Notes: generated by a model not told the origin, from the letters alone. Positions 22,394 through 33,860 are shown, counted from the stretch's first letter. The stretch is DNA of 64,000 nucleotides from Gari tellinella (GCA_922989275.2 OV277861.1:25264479-25328478); one strand, 5' to 3'. Translations and numbers: made by a program.

Positions 22394-24544
22394 TTGAACA
22401 GTTCTTTAGTTCATATACTTATGTTATGTTGGATCAGCACATTGTCTACACTGTATGTTCAGGACTTTAATAAACAACCAGAATATTTACCAGTGTCTTC
22501 ATTTACCACCCTACACGATGGAAATTCAATAAGGGACATTTAAACCCCTTACTACAGTTGCAGTAAAATATTGACTAGATTTGACTGGACTGGACTGAAA
22601 TTTGCCATTTGCATTTTCACGAGTGATTGAGTTATCATAAGTATTTTATATGTATGTACAGTAAATGACCCGTAAAACGACCGTCCGGTCAAAAAGACTT
22701 GAGATATGTAACTAAGGGTGGCTGCTTAATGCAGGACAAAAGTGGTCCATAAACCTCTTACAGGAGCTTTCTCCATTACTTCTGACGGTGTAAAATTAAA
22801 TTGAACAGAACATATAAGAATAGATCTAATAAAATATAGATTTTCTTAATATATTACCTTTTAACAATATAAGCGCCAGTATAATAAATAAAACTATCAT
22901 CATTTATTTCTCTCATTTCGGAACTGTATCAGTTCAATGATAATGTAATCTTTAGACAGCTATAAGCAACTAAAGTGGAACCCCTCCAAACCGGAACCTC
23001 TAAATACCGGAATTCTCTCTAAACCGGACAAAAGCTTTGGTCCCGTTTCCAATCCTTCTTTATTTAACACACATTAAACCATAAATACGCCTTTTTACCT
23101 CTTTGATTTATTCCTATACTGAAGAATATTGTTTATAGATTCTAGCAGATCATAGCTTAAAGTAGGTTGAAAGTAAAGCAGAATGCGCCTTAAGGCGCAT
23201 TCTGCTTTACTTTTAATCTGCTTTAAGTGGTCAGCGTTTCACTGTATCTGATAACCGGTTTACACGTAACTCCTTCATACCGGATATTGCACAATTATTA
23301 TTATAGCCGGAGAGTAGTTCACAAATCGTAAAACGAATGTTTAAAACAATACTCTCCGTGTTACTCACAATGCAGACCTGAATGAAGGTTCTGTGTTATT
23401 TCTATCCTGAAATGGACAACCATCTGCTTATTGATGTATGAACAGTCACTATTTCATTTAGCAACATTTCAGACGAATAAAACACATAATTATGTAAGAT
23501 TTTCATATAGGAAATTTCACGATGCACACTGAGAAAGCTCGGGAATGAGCACAGCGCGGCAGGTCAGAAATAACACAGAAAGCTCCTGAATGAGCCTTCT
23601 GCATAATTTCTGCATTGCAGCATACTGTCATCTGCCTGTAATTTGGACTAATAAATATGAAACATTTCAAGTCCAATTAAATTAGGTAATTTACCTGATC
23701 GTTTATTTTATTCAATTTTTCATGACACTTTGGTAAAATAAGTTATTACACATTATAACCAATCACATGTTTAAAACAATTATATATAGATTTATTCAAC
23801 ATAAAACTTTATAAATTCTGCTGCTACAAACGTTTCGTAGTGGATGTCTCAAATTTACGCTTTGCTGCATTTGTCTTTTCTTAATATGTTAATGCAACAG
23901 ATTATTGCTAATAGGGTTGAAATATATCCTTTCCCTTGGCAGATTTATGATACCAGCAATAAACGCCCCGTGGGGTTTGCCCGCTGATAATGCTACGGTC
24001 GTTAATTTCCGTCGGAGATTTACGAACCTTAACGAGTGGTTCTAACATATTGATATCATGAAATATAGTGTAATTCAACCTAAAAAATACTGTACAAGAC
24101 ACTAAGTTATTTTTCTGAAAATTATATCATTAGAAAGAGCAATGTTTTCTTAATTTACTCATAACGGGGCGGATATTTAATTTTGATGAATAAATTGCTT
24201 TTAAGAGCCAATAATGGTACAACCCTCCCACTGTTTTGCATAATCGTATAAGAATATATAAGCAGCACTTTACTGTTTAAATAATAAAAAAATTACTGTT
24301 GAAGATGAACTATCATTTTAAAACAAAATATACCATAATAAAGTTTAGATTTAGACCTTTCAACTCATAACGGGGCGGATATTGTGATTGGAATAATAAT
24401 GGTTTTATTGCAGTTACAAAAATTGTCCCCTATCTATTCTTTGTAATCTAAATCGATGGCTTCTTGCTGGACAGTCCCTTATCGGCTTATTTTCAAGGGG
24501 AGTAACTCCCTCGATTAAGCCAGGCATTTCACTAAAATAGTCCC
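22394..24544. mobile_element. 2.15-kb insertion within the LINE RT
   Basis: The LINE frame ends in ATTGATT and resumes at GATTTAAAG, so GATT or ATT is a likely short target duplication. The left part looks LTR-like: TGTTATGTTGGATCAGC, a polyadenylation signal AATAAA (22469-22474), then CCACCCTACA. No second matching end was found, so a solo LTR plus other material is possible. CTCATAACGGGGCGGATAT occurs at 24158 and 24364. It contains a PAL-2 composite (22975-23290). Otherwise no gene is recognised. Confidence 0.55.
22975..23290. mobile_element. AACCGG-ended element with PAL-2 core, copy 1
   Basis: Left: CCCTCCAAACCGGAACC, AAATACCGG and TCTAAACCGGAC. Core: PAL-2 palindrome at 23155-23230 (AAGCAGAATGCGCCTTAAGG). 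Right: AACCGGTTTACACG and CATACCGGATA, the inverted degenerate end. The same head and core combination is at 39411-39655. Confidence 0.65.
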
Positions 24545-25934
24545 TAATGGATTTAAAGCGTGCATTTGATAGTATAAATAGAAATTGCTTATGGCTTAAA
24601 ATGTATCGACTTGGAGTTGACGGTAAGATATTACGTATTATAAAAGACATGTATACTAAAGTTAAGACCTGTGTAAGGAAAGGTAACTCGTACTCTGACT
24701 TTTTCGATAATTTCGTTGGACTTATGCAAGGGGAGATAATTTCGCCGATCATGTTTTCTATGTTTTTAGAAGACCTAGAGTTATTTCTTCAAGATCCAGA
24801 TCATGGTGGTATTGAAATTGGTGACCTTATGTTAGTTATTTTATTATTTGCGGATGACCAGGTTATCTTTGGCGATTCACCTTTAGACTTACAACGTAAA
24901 TTAGACAGATTAAAAGAATATTGTGATAGTTGGGGATTGGAAGTTAATTGTCAAAAGACAAAGGTAATGGTATTTCGGAAGAGGGGAGGTTTCAAAGAAA
25001 ATGAAAAATGGGTTTACGGGGAGGACAGTATTGAAGTTGTTAATGATTTTAATTATTTAGGTACCGTCTATAATTATACAGGTAATTTTGCATTAAACCA
25101 TTAAACTATAATTGTGAAATATGGGGATACACAAAGTCTAAGCAAATTGAAAGAATACACTTAAAATTTTACAAGAACTTACTGCATCTTAAGAAAAGTA
25201 CTTCTTCTTTTGGTATATATGGAGAACTAGGTAGATATCCTCTGTATATAAATCGCTATACTAGAATATTAAAATATTGGTTTAAAATTGTTACAAGTGA
25301 AAATATTATTTTATCTACTGTATACATGTATAATATGTTATTAGAAGACTGCAAAAGTGGTAAAAAGAATTGGGTTACAAATGTTAAATCGTTGCTAGAG
25401 GATTATGGATTTGCATATGTTTGGCAAAACCCAAGGAATGTTAATCCAAAATCTTTTCATTTTGTCTTTAAAAGAAGAGCTATAGATTGTTTTATTCAAT
25501 CTTGGAATGAAAACATTGCTACTAGTGGTGTCTTATTTTCATACAAACATTTTAAATCAAATTTTGAAATTGAACCATATTTGGATATATTACCTAAAAA
25601 TCTACGATTTTATCTTACCAAATTAAGGCTATCTTCTCATCCTCTTAAAATAGAAACTGGAAGATATGGTAGAAATAGTCTACCGAGGTATGAAAGATAT
25701 TGTGATGTGTGTGGGAAGCGAGATATTGAAGATGAATATCACTTCATAATGGTTTGTTCAAGTTTCACTGATTTAAGAAAACAATATATAAAAAAATATT
25801 TCTACATAAGACCAAGTTTCGTAAAGTTTTGTCAGTTGATGCAGTCTACTAACAAAATTATACTTAACAACCTTACCAAATTTATTAAGTTTGCTCTTAG
25901 TAGACGCACTTCGTTAGTCGGAAATACAGATTAA
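24545..25934 (+). pseudogene. LINE ORF2, RT catalytic part and C-terminal zinc finger
   Basis: The frame 24547-25104 has LKRAFDSINR (first catalytic Asp), MQGEIISPIMFSMFLEDLE (motif B region) and the catalytic FADDQVIFGD, then YCDSWGLEVNCQKTKVMVF and FNYLGTVYNYTGNF. A deletion of some tens of codons and a frame change follow at 25104. The next open stretch (about 25105-25934) begins LNYNCEIWGYTKSKQIERIH, ends with a CxxC...H...C finger (CDVCGK, HFIMVC) and stops at 25934. The tail of the LINE is displaced to 30904 by the TIR element inserted 10 bp after this stop. Confidence 0.85.
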
Positions 25935-26087
25935 ACTCATTTTAGGCCGTGAGCCGGAGGGGTTGGTTGGTACCAATCGGGTGAATAAGGTTCACTATGA
26001 TTTTCGGAAAGATCAATGTGTGACTAGTTAAGAAATGTATGATAGCAGTAAAATCATGGCAGCTTTGTTGACTTTTTAGGCATTTTT

Positions 26088-26770
26088 GTTACCCCACCCA
26101 CCAAGTTTAACATTGCAAAAGGACCATCATTATCACAATCATACTTTTTGTAATGTATGATTTTTTATTGAAAGATAATATTGAAAATGTATTGTAAAAT
26201 GCCACTTGACATTATTGGAATTGTTTAAGTAATTTACTTTGGCAAAAAAGGCATATTTGTTACCCCACCCACCAAGTTTACCATTGTAAAAGGACCATCA
26301 TTATAACAATCATACTTTTGGTAATGCATGCAAATTTATTGAAGTATCATATTGAAAATGTTTTGAAACATGTCATTAGACATTATTGAAATTGTTGAAG
26401 TAATTTACTCTAGCAAAAAAGGCATATTTGTTACCCCACCCAACAAGTTTAATATTGTGAAAGGACCATCATTATCACAATCATACTCTTGGTAGCGCAT
26501 GCATTTTTATTGAAGTATCATTATAAAAATGTATTGTAACATGCAATTAGACATCATTGGAATTGTTGAAGTAATTTACTCTAGCAAAAAAGGCATTATT
26601 GTTACCCCACCCACCAAGTTTAACATTGTAAAAGGACCATCATTATCACAATCAAACATTTGGTCATGCATACGTTTTTTTGAAGCATCACATTAAAAAA
26701 GTATTGTAACATGCCATTAGGCATTATTGGAATTGTTTAAGAAATTTACTTAAGAGAAAACAATAAATTA
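26088..26770. repeat. 171-bp tandem array inside left TIR
   Basis: GTTACCCCACCCACCAAGTT recurs at 26088, 26259, 26430 and 26601, a period of exactly 171. Units also share AAAGGACCATCATTATCAC and TTGGAATTGTT. One inverted unit is present at the right end of the element (about 30590-30740), so the array grew from the terminal repeat. Confidence 0.9.
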
Positions 26771-27479
26771 CGTCATCCTTTTCATAACGAAAAATCCCTG
26801 TTTTGACTCCTGGAATCTATTGATGCAGGTGGCATGATTAAAGTAATCGCCCTGTTCGTTCGTACGAAGTCAACCATATCTTAACATTTTATATAGCATG
26901 AAAACAGCTCACTAGAATGATTTTACACTTCTACAGTTGTTGCCTTGAACCATTCCCAGCTATTTTTGAGCTATTTCTTGGTAAAATAGATTTTACCGTT
27001 TCTCCAGAGTTATTACTTCTTTCTGGAATGATTTGATCATTGCATACTGAATACATTGAACCTTTCGAAATCCAGGAATATCACCAAAGCTTGGTTTGGC
27101 CTTGGACTTGACCTAATTTGGACCTCTAAAAAAATTCAGAATAAACAGTACTGCTAAGGGTGCCTCCGGGGTTCTCTTAAAGCAGTAATGTTCTAAGACA
27201 TTGTTACTCTCTTCTTATGCTAAGGCTAATATTGTACAAATCCTTGACTCTGCAATTTTCAAATACACCTGCTAGCACATAACAGATGAAAAACAAATAT
27301 TTCGGGTCAAAGGATTTAAGTTTAAAGGCAATCTATTGGCGTTAACTTACAAACCATTGACAACAGTGTTATGAAAATGTCTAAACATCTAGTCGGCATT
27401 GACGAATAATCAATGCATTACAACCACTGAAGTGTAGGTTGTAATTCTTATGTAAGAATACCAATTCTCACATTTCCTT

Positions 27480-29590
27480 CACTCTCAATGTTTTCAGCCT
27501 CTTCCAGTGGACGTTCTTCATCATCTGATTCTGTACTAGTTGCCTGATTATCACAGTTGCACATGTTTCGTACTATTCAAACCATAAGAAATGCATACAC
27601 ATTTAGGCAAAGTACATTTACTAGCACAGCTCCCCGCTAGAAGGTCAAGCATCTACGTCGGATCTGTTTTCTATCCAGCAAGTCGTCTAATAGCTGATCA
27701 ATCTCACCCTCTTTCACAAATTTCCATCCTCTTCCTACATGACTTGGAATATCATCGACTCCAAATAGCAGCCTTGAGGTTAGCTCTTAAAGTGTGCTTA
27801 ACTAAAGAGTCCAGACATTCCTATCTTGTTGTATTTCTGTGGGTTAATTGTCATACGGAATTAGTCAAAATCATCTGCGCGAAGTCATCGTCATCATCGC
27901 GTCTCATCATTTCCCCATCATTCACTGGCGCTTTATGACCCATTTTGTGGCGCAGTGCCGTAAACCAAAATAAATTAATCCATCCATCCAGGCATGAGGT
28001 GTAGCTGGTGGCGCTCTATCTTACCCTATGTGGTACATAATAAGCCGTACCGCTGAACATTCACTTTTGCTGAATACGCTTACAGGGCATAGAGCTGACG
28101 TTTATATATCAAGTCTGTTTATGAAAGCAGGAGGGGTACCCCTTTCCTATTTAACGTCTGGGAACATTATTGAGCTTCAGTATTACCATTCATTAATTTC
28201 AGTGCGCGTGTTTTATTCTTACCAGCAAATGCGCTGACCGTGTCACAACATGTTAAGACATACATTCAATTCAGTGACTTGCAAACATCAGTGTCAATCG
28301 CGTCCTCAATTTTCAGGATATCATATATAACTTGTGCATGTCTTTGTCCAGCATTTCTTAAATATGTTCATTTGCTTCTTCTTGGCTGCTTCAAAGACCC
28401 TGTACCTCCTCGCATCCATTGTATTTTATTTTGAAGCATTTAATTTCAACGTAAGGTGCGATATTTTCCTCTGTAACCTAGGGGCCTCCGTGGCCTAGTG
28501 GTATAGTCACTGTGACTTACATCACTATAAGTTCCTCACCGCTGTGAGTTAGAATCCCAGTAGAGTCGTTCGGATTTCTCATGTGGGGAAGCCTTCCAGT
28601 TGGCTTACGGAAGGTCGATGGTTCTACCCAGTTGTCGATTTGTGCCTGAAACAGTGCATAAAGGACTTCTGGGGTCCTCCTCCACCTATAATTAGCTGAA
28701 CGTCGCGATATGACTGAAATACTGTTGAAAGCGACGTAAAAAAAATAATCAAATCAAATCCTCTGTAACCTTTGACTATGCTAAGTTTTCATCCATTGAT
28801 GCACCAGGAATGCTATAAGAATATTATTATTGACCTTATTGCTACAGAAGCGTCTCCTCTGTATACATCTATTCTATCACTGTCACTGCCGCCTCGAGTA
28901 CCATCGATAGAATAGTGCTTGCGCAGCCACACAAATACATTGGTATCTTTTGACTTTCTATACGAGGTTCATTCCGTCAATCACAGAGACAGACTTTTTC
29001 GGGACACCTTCAGCTAAGCCAAGCGTTTTCTGTTAGCTCAATGCTAATGCAGCATTGTTTGATTTCTTAGCAAACCATTTGATGTTGAGAAAGACTATTG
29101 CCAAAGAGCAATAAGTAAAATAATGAAATTTATCTGGAGATTGCGTGTGTGCGCCATAACTATGATGCGACCGAACAAAAGCATTATCAGCTATAAGAAC
29201 TGCCAGTCTTTCACTGGATTTCACTTTCATGCTGCTTGAGGTCTAAACTTTGTTGCTCTTTATTCCATCATGGTTGATCTCCTTTAAATTGTGCATACGA
29301 GCATTGACCAATCTCATCATTGACCAATCGCATGCGCACTCAGAAGGTATTTTGCGATGTCTCAAGGTACTGCATTAACGGTGGATATGCTAATCAGATC
29401 TTGATTTATTTCAAATGGGTTGAACCAGCCTCTTATTAGATATGTTACTTTAGTAACTTTTTCCTCGTATTTCTGCATTTGTGACCTTTTCAGCTGTGTG
29501 TGAGAGTTCTCGTGTTTCGTATCTTCAAGAATGTCTCTAAATTGGCTGATAGATGCACTGTTATATAGTAACGCTTGGTCGCACAAGTGT
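27480..29590 (-). pseudogene. Decayed gene of a multi-copy invertebrate family with C-terminal Cys cluster
   Basis: Reading the minus strand in shifting frames, fragments appear in a consistent order: NPFEINQDLISI (29424), FGRIIVMAHTRNLQ (about 29180), SVSVIDGMNLV (about 28990), SDRIDVYRGDASVAIR (28880), then after the SINE DVCKSL and CCDTVSAFAGKNKTRALKLM (28256-28191), CASKCTLPKCVC (about 27640) and an acidic tail ESDDEE (about 27510). I recall intact proteins with this order, including GCDTVSAFAGKGK and a CXC-like cysteine cluster, as abundant uncharacterised proteins in molluscs and cnidarians; this is memory and not a search. Function unknown. Many stops and frameshifts make this copy dead. 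Its location between two TIRs suggests it is carried by, or encodes a function of, the element. Confidence 0.7.
28480..28760 (+). mobile_element. Full-length tRNA-headed SINE with 12-bp target duplication
   Basis: Head GGGGCCTCCGTGGCCTAGTGG is tRNA-like (A-box TGGCCTAGTGG; B-box-like GAGTTAGAATCCC). The core has GGGGAAGCCTTCCAGTTGGC and GGTTCTACCCAGTTGTCG; the tail has CGTCGCGATATGACTGAAAT and AAGCGACGTAAAA, then ATCAAATCAAATC. CCTCTGTAACCT occurs at both edges (28468-28479 and 28760-28771), a target-site duplication. From memory, core-domain SINEs of this shape are described in molluscs (MetaSINE-type); the exact family is not assigned. It interrupts the decayed minus-strand gene. Confidence 0.9.
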
Positions 29591-29739
29591 TCAAGCGGAA
29601 GTGTATGGTCCCAATGCGAGTTTGTGTGTCCTCATTTACAGTGATATCTGTGGTAGTATCAAGGTAAACACAAGGTTGGGTGATATGGATAGATTATGAA
29701 TGGTATAAGGCGACAACTGTATAATTATGTATCCAAGTA

Positions 29740-30500
29740 TGTGAGTAAGCGGTGCTAGACGAAAAGATAAAATCTATTTAACCTTGACATAGCACATAAA
29801 ACATATTCTTAGTCCACAATAAGGTCAAGGTCAATGCCAAATTAAGTTTTGTTGATACTCGTTGATTGGGAATTATCGAATGTAACAATTGTGCAAGTCT
29901 CAAAGCATTCTAATAAAAGTTGTTACACGTAATGCTAGATGAAACGGTAAAATCTAGTTAACCAATAAACATCCCTTATTAAGATATTCTAAGTCCGAAT
30001 TCAGTCACGGTCAAGGTCAAAATGGAAGTTGTAGGGTGATATGGGTGAACTGAGAGTGATTCTAAGCCATAACTGTGAAAGTTTCATAGCATTCTACTAA
30101 GCGGTAATAATGCTAGACGATGCGGTAAAATCTAGTGAACCAATAAAACAGCCCTTATAACATATTTTAGTTCCAAATTCGGTGAAGGTCAAGGTCAAAA
30201 CTGAGGTAAGGTGATATGGGTGAATTGGCAATGATCAAAAGCAGCAAGTATCATATCATTCTTATATGCGGTATTGATGCTAGACGAAACAGTAAAATCT
30301 AGTTAACCAATAAACAACCCTAATAACATATTCGTAGACAAAATTCGGTCAAGGTCAATGTCAAACTGAGGTTGGATGATATGGCTGGATTGGGAATTAC
30401 CCTAAACAACAACTGTTTAAGTACCAAAGCATTTTATTACACGGTGTTATTGCTACAAGAATCGGTAAAATATGTTTAACTCGTACGCACCGCCAGTAGG
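29740..30500. repeat. Degenerate 167-180 bp tandem array
   Basis: TGCTAGACGAAA-like phrases recur at 29753, 29933, 30111, 30278 and 30451, with GGTAAAATCTAGTTAACC and GGTCAAGGTCAA in each unit. The array lies just inside the right end of the 4.96-kb element. Confidence 0.85.
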
Positions 30501-30589
30501 ATCACTATATGCCATCCTCATCAAAAGACATTTGTCTAAAGGCATAAAAAGGTGATTTTTTCGTCAAAAAAAGTGGTGGAAATTTGGTT

Positions 30590-30901
30590 TTTACCAAAGT
30601 TAAAACCTTTAATAATGTCAATAACATTTAATGGCATGTTTCAATACCCGTTTTGATATGAGGCACCAATAAAAATGCATGCAGTACAAAAAGTACGATT
30701 GTGACAACAATGATCCTTTTACAACGTTAACTCGGTGGGTGGGGTAACAAAAATGCCTCAAAAGCCAACAAAGCTGCCATGAATTTACTGCTATCATACA
30801 TTTCCTAAAAGCAGAGGGTTGGGGCTTCCTGAAAATCATAGTGAACCTTATTCACCCGAATGGTACCCGTACCTCAAATTTCAGGTGCCTGGCTCACGGC
30901 C
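30590..30901. repeat. Right terminal inverted repeat of the 4.96-kb element
   Basis: Reverse complement of the left end with some divergence: GGTGGGTGGGGTAAC, CCAACAAAGCTGCCATGAAT, TAGTGAACCTTATTCACCCG and the terminus GGCTCACGGCC. The overlapping short open frame 30618-30839 is not a gene. Confidence 0.85.
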
Positions 30902-31195
30902 TATTTCAAACTTTCTACTGGATTGGTAATAAAAAAACAACAACAAGCGTTTGTATTTTGTACACGTATTTGTTAATGAAATATCGATAAAGATTATCTT
31001 AAAAAATATATATAGTCATTGCATTACATGTTTAAGCTACTTAATTACATTTTCATTGTTTGATATTTGCTCTGTTTGGATGAATGTGAAATGTTGCATG
31101 TTAGGTGACCGTTATTCTATTATATAGAATGTATGTATCAACGAGGTACGTTTATGTACAAGTTGAAATAAAATTATGTTCTGTTCTGTTCTGTA

Positions 31196-31828
31196 TTATC
31201 CGTGCAGTATATATCTAGCTATGTTATTTGGTTACAGGGGGCGGAGTTAACTTCGTTAAAGCTGTTCTTTCAAGTTTATTTCTTCGACGTACTTTTCCCC
31301 TTTTCAACACCATTTCTCCATTAAAAACTGAAAGTTTTTTCATTACAAATATAAAGGTAAATTAATGTAAATATAAGAAATGGATTGATTTTTTTCGGTG
31401 TTCAAGCGAAATGGACGACAGAAAATTATCGGCAAATTTACCATGAATCGCGTTAAGAATAACAATTACTCCGCTAACATGGACTCTTCCGATAGAATTT
31501 TGTAGTGTACTAAACACCTTTCACTAACCGGGTAGTATCAATGCTTTTATACGTGTCATCGGGCTTGGCTAGGAGCTAGTAGATTTAAAAATATATTATT
31601 TTGGACTTTCGGGGTGCAGTTGTCATGAACAAAAGAAAAGTCAAAATGGGTAAGACGATAATTTAAAGTTTATACAAATGAAAAAATAAGTTGAATCTCT
31701 GCGAAAGCGATTTCGTTATGACTGCGACAAATATTTGAAGTTTATGAAAGTTTCAAGCTTAGTGATGTTAAATAATATTTTGAAATACGGCAGTCGCGGA
31801 AGACAGTGTAAATCCCAATTTAGGACAT
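31196..31828. other. Unassigned intergenic DNA downstream of the LINE
   Basis: No repeat or domain recognised. A 70-codon frame at 31735-31947 runs into a PAL-1 element and is considered spurious. Confidence 0.4.
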
Positions 31829-32076
31829 TCCTTAACTCTTTCATGATCAAGTTTTTCGTGAGGTTTTTAACGCTTCACCGCCATATTGACGTCTGCTTCA
31901 ATATTGCTGTCTGCAATATCGTTTCAAAGTTAAATTTAAGGCAGTAGGACTGAAACAATTGTGAAACGAATGTCAAACAGTTTGGATTCTGATCTGACGC
32001 CGCGTTCGTGGTTTTTGATCAGGATCCAAACTGTTTGCATACGCGCTTTTTGGCGTCATTAGAGCGAAAGGGTTAA
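31829..32076. mobile_element. PAL-1 element
   Basis: Ends CCTTAACTCTTTCATGATC and GCGAAAGGGTTAAG. The internal phrase GCTGTCTGCAATATCGTTT is shared with 53950-54040. PAL-1 at 31974-32039 (CAAACAGTTTGGATTC ... GGATCCAAACTGTTTGC) has an incomplete centre. Confidence 0.65.
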
Positions 32077-32207
32077 GAACTGTCTGCATCACTGCTGTCT
32101 TGCAGTTAACAAACACCTGTGTTCGCTAGGTCGTTAGTTTGTGAGCTACCAGAACAAGCGGTTTTGGCGCGACACATGTTTAGGGTTTAGAAACATTTGG
32201 TTTTAAT

Positions 32208-32313
32208 AGTAAGTTCTTGTTACACTGCTATAAGTAAATTTATTTACCAAGACAGTTTCGCGAAACTGTCTGGGTGAATAAATTTACTTATAGCAGTGTA
32301 ACAAGAACTTACT
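32208..32313. repeat. 106-bp near-perfect palindrome
   Basis: Arms AGTAAGTTCTTGTTACACTG... and ...CAGTGTAACAAGAACTTACT flank a second inner palindrome CAGTTTCGCGAAACTG. No coding role. 32314-32750 holds nothing recognised. Confidence 0.9.
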
Positions 32314-32754
32314 AACAAAGCATTCTACCTGCTAAATGAACCTTTTCACAAATTTGGTTTTAAGTTTTCCAGTGGTGTTTAAGAATATAATATGACATGG
32401 TGAAAGCGAAATGACAATTTTTTCTCTTATTTGATTATCTTATCTAGCTAATTAAAAGCGATTGAGTGTATGTGTGTAGGTCTTTTTCATTTTTCGATCA
32501 GAATTGTTTGCGCTTCAGTTTTTCAGAGTTGGTCAGAATTCCACAAACTATTTAAGAATGTCAGGGATATAGCAATAGTTTTCACAGACGAACGATTTGA
32601 TGATAGAAATCCTTTCCGTGCCAAGGCATAGCTTTTGGCGCATATAGTTATTGAAATGTGATCATACTATTTCGTGTGTTTCGCGTAATCACGAGACAAA
32701 TTTTGTATCTGAATACATAGGAGCCGTTCAATAACAAAACATCCCTTATTACAT

Positions 32755-32827
32755 TGCAAACAGTGTAAAGCAAGCCCAGCCACCGCGTCAAAGACACAGC
32801 AGCTGGCCTTGTTCTACACTGTTTGAC
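32755..32827. repeat. Divergent PAL-1 variant
   Basis: Outer arms CAAACAGTGTA and TACACTGTTTG pair, but the inner part (AAGCAAGCCCAGCCACCGCG ... GCAGCTGGCCTTGTTC) differs from the usual GGATCC...GATCAGACGCC and pairs only in part. Confidence 0.65.
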
Positions 32828-32999
32828 ACCTACATGCAACATAAGCATTTAATGTAGCTGTATTAAATATGATATTCGGTAGTGTAGACCAAACTTACAT
32901 AGAGAGCATGTGATGACAACGGTGCTTTCTATATGCATATGATGCAATACAATAAGGCAGGTTTTGTCATGACACGGCTAATATTTGAAGTGCCTCGTT

Positions 33000-33860
33000 A
33001 CATTTTCAGATCACTGTCGAATTGACTTTTGGCCAAAATATTATTGGTTATAGATCAAAACATATTTGCTATACAAGGGGTTGTGGAGTATTCTGTTACA
33101 GATAACTAGGGCATTGCTTTTCTTAAGATATCACATGTAGGCAACAGTTTTGCACATTTCTACACTACATAAGCTAGCTTATTCAGTAACCTAAAATACA
33201 GAAAAAACATGTCCGGGTAATATTTCCTACACATTATCTTTGGGTATTAAATTGGGCGTGAGATATAATCGCATGACGTAATAGTATCACGTACCATTTT
33301 CAGGCACTCTGTTAATGTAACATTGATATTAATCTTTCACATCAATTGTGGAAATAGTTTGTGTTGTATATTTTCTTGTACCACATCATCTATGTTAAAC
33401 ATTATTTATTTGTGAAAACGGCTTGGATTTGCAAAGTGGCACGTATCATTTAAGGAAGCTGTGATTCCAACACTGACTGACATGTGACCTAAATTATCGC
33501 AATCGCTTTGTCGGATTGTCATAAACTGTATAAGATATAGGGGTGCCCAGTTATAGGTGTGAGTTGATCTTTGGATGGCGTAATGTCTTGTTTAATTCTC
33601 ATGATTTTAACCTTTCCCAAAATGTCCGGAATATATTTTCTATATTTCATCAGCATGTTAGTACATCGTGAGATGGTGCGGTTTCTCGTATGACTTTCAG
33701 GTTACTGTTACCTTAACCTTATACCTCAAGAATAGAAAAAAAATTGTCCGGAGCATATTTACTACATCACGTCAACTATAGATACTGTCAAATCTACCAT
33801 TGCGTGCGAGTATGTCTTGACATGACGGAATGTGGTAAACTATTTTCAAACACTGTGTAG
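33000..33860. repeat. Degenerate tandem repeat (CCGGAATATATTTTCTA phrases)
   Basis: ATGTCCGGGTAATATTTCCT, ATGTCCGGAATATATTTTC and TTGTCCGGAGCATATTTAC recur in a decayed array, resembling 9271-10150 and 62760-63640. No gene. Confidence 0.5.

Larger units (their letters stand above)
25945..30901. mobile_element. 4.96-kb TIR element carrying a decayed cysteine-cluster gene
   Basis: Ends are GGCCGTGAGCC and GGCTCACGGCC, each flanked by TA (25943-25944, 30902-30903). The flanks join as LINE sequence, so this is a clean insertion. The inverted ends match over roughly 300 bp: left from 25945, right back to about 30590, including CGGGTGAATAAGGTTCACTA and GGCAGCTTTGTTG. Inside the left end is a 171-bp tandem array; next to the right end is a 167-180 bp array. 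The interior minus strand holds a decayed gene (29590-27480), itself hit by a SINE. No known transposase motif was recognised. TA flanks fit several DNA-transposon groups. Confidence 0.8.
19314..31195 (+). mobile_element. LINE retrotransposon split by two insertions
   Basis: The element holds ORF1 (19451-20473), ORF2 pieces (20492-22393 and 24545-25934) and a 3' tail (30904-31195) ending AATAAAATTATG then TTCTG repeats. Two later elements interrupt it: 22394-24544, and the TIR element 25945-30901. With both removed, the sequence reads as one LINE of roughly 4.8 kb. The 5' end is a guess: TATTATCTGT at 19302 resembles TATTATCCGT just after the tail and may be a target duplication with one mismatch. 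Clade unassigned; an APE-type endonuclease and an RRM-containing ORF1 are seen. Confidence 0.75.

Noticed and set aside
26088..26770. CRISPR-like regular repeats
   Set aside because: The 171-bp units are contiguous tandem repeats without unique spacers, in an animal genome.
27591..27938. Plus-strand 115-codon frame
   Set aside because: It is antisense to the decayed cysteine-cluster gene, whose minus-strand fragments are recognisable.
31735..31947. 70-codon frame
   Set aside because: Overlaps the PAL-1 element 31829-32076; no domain.
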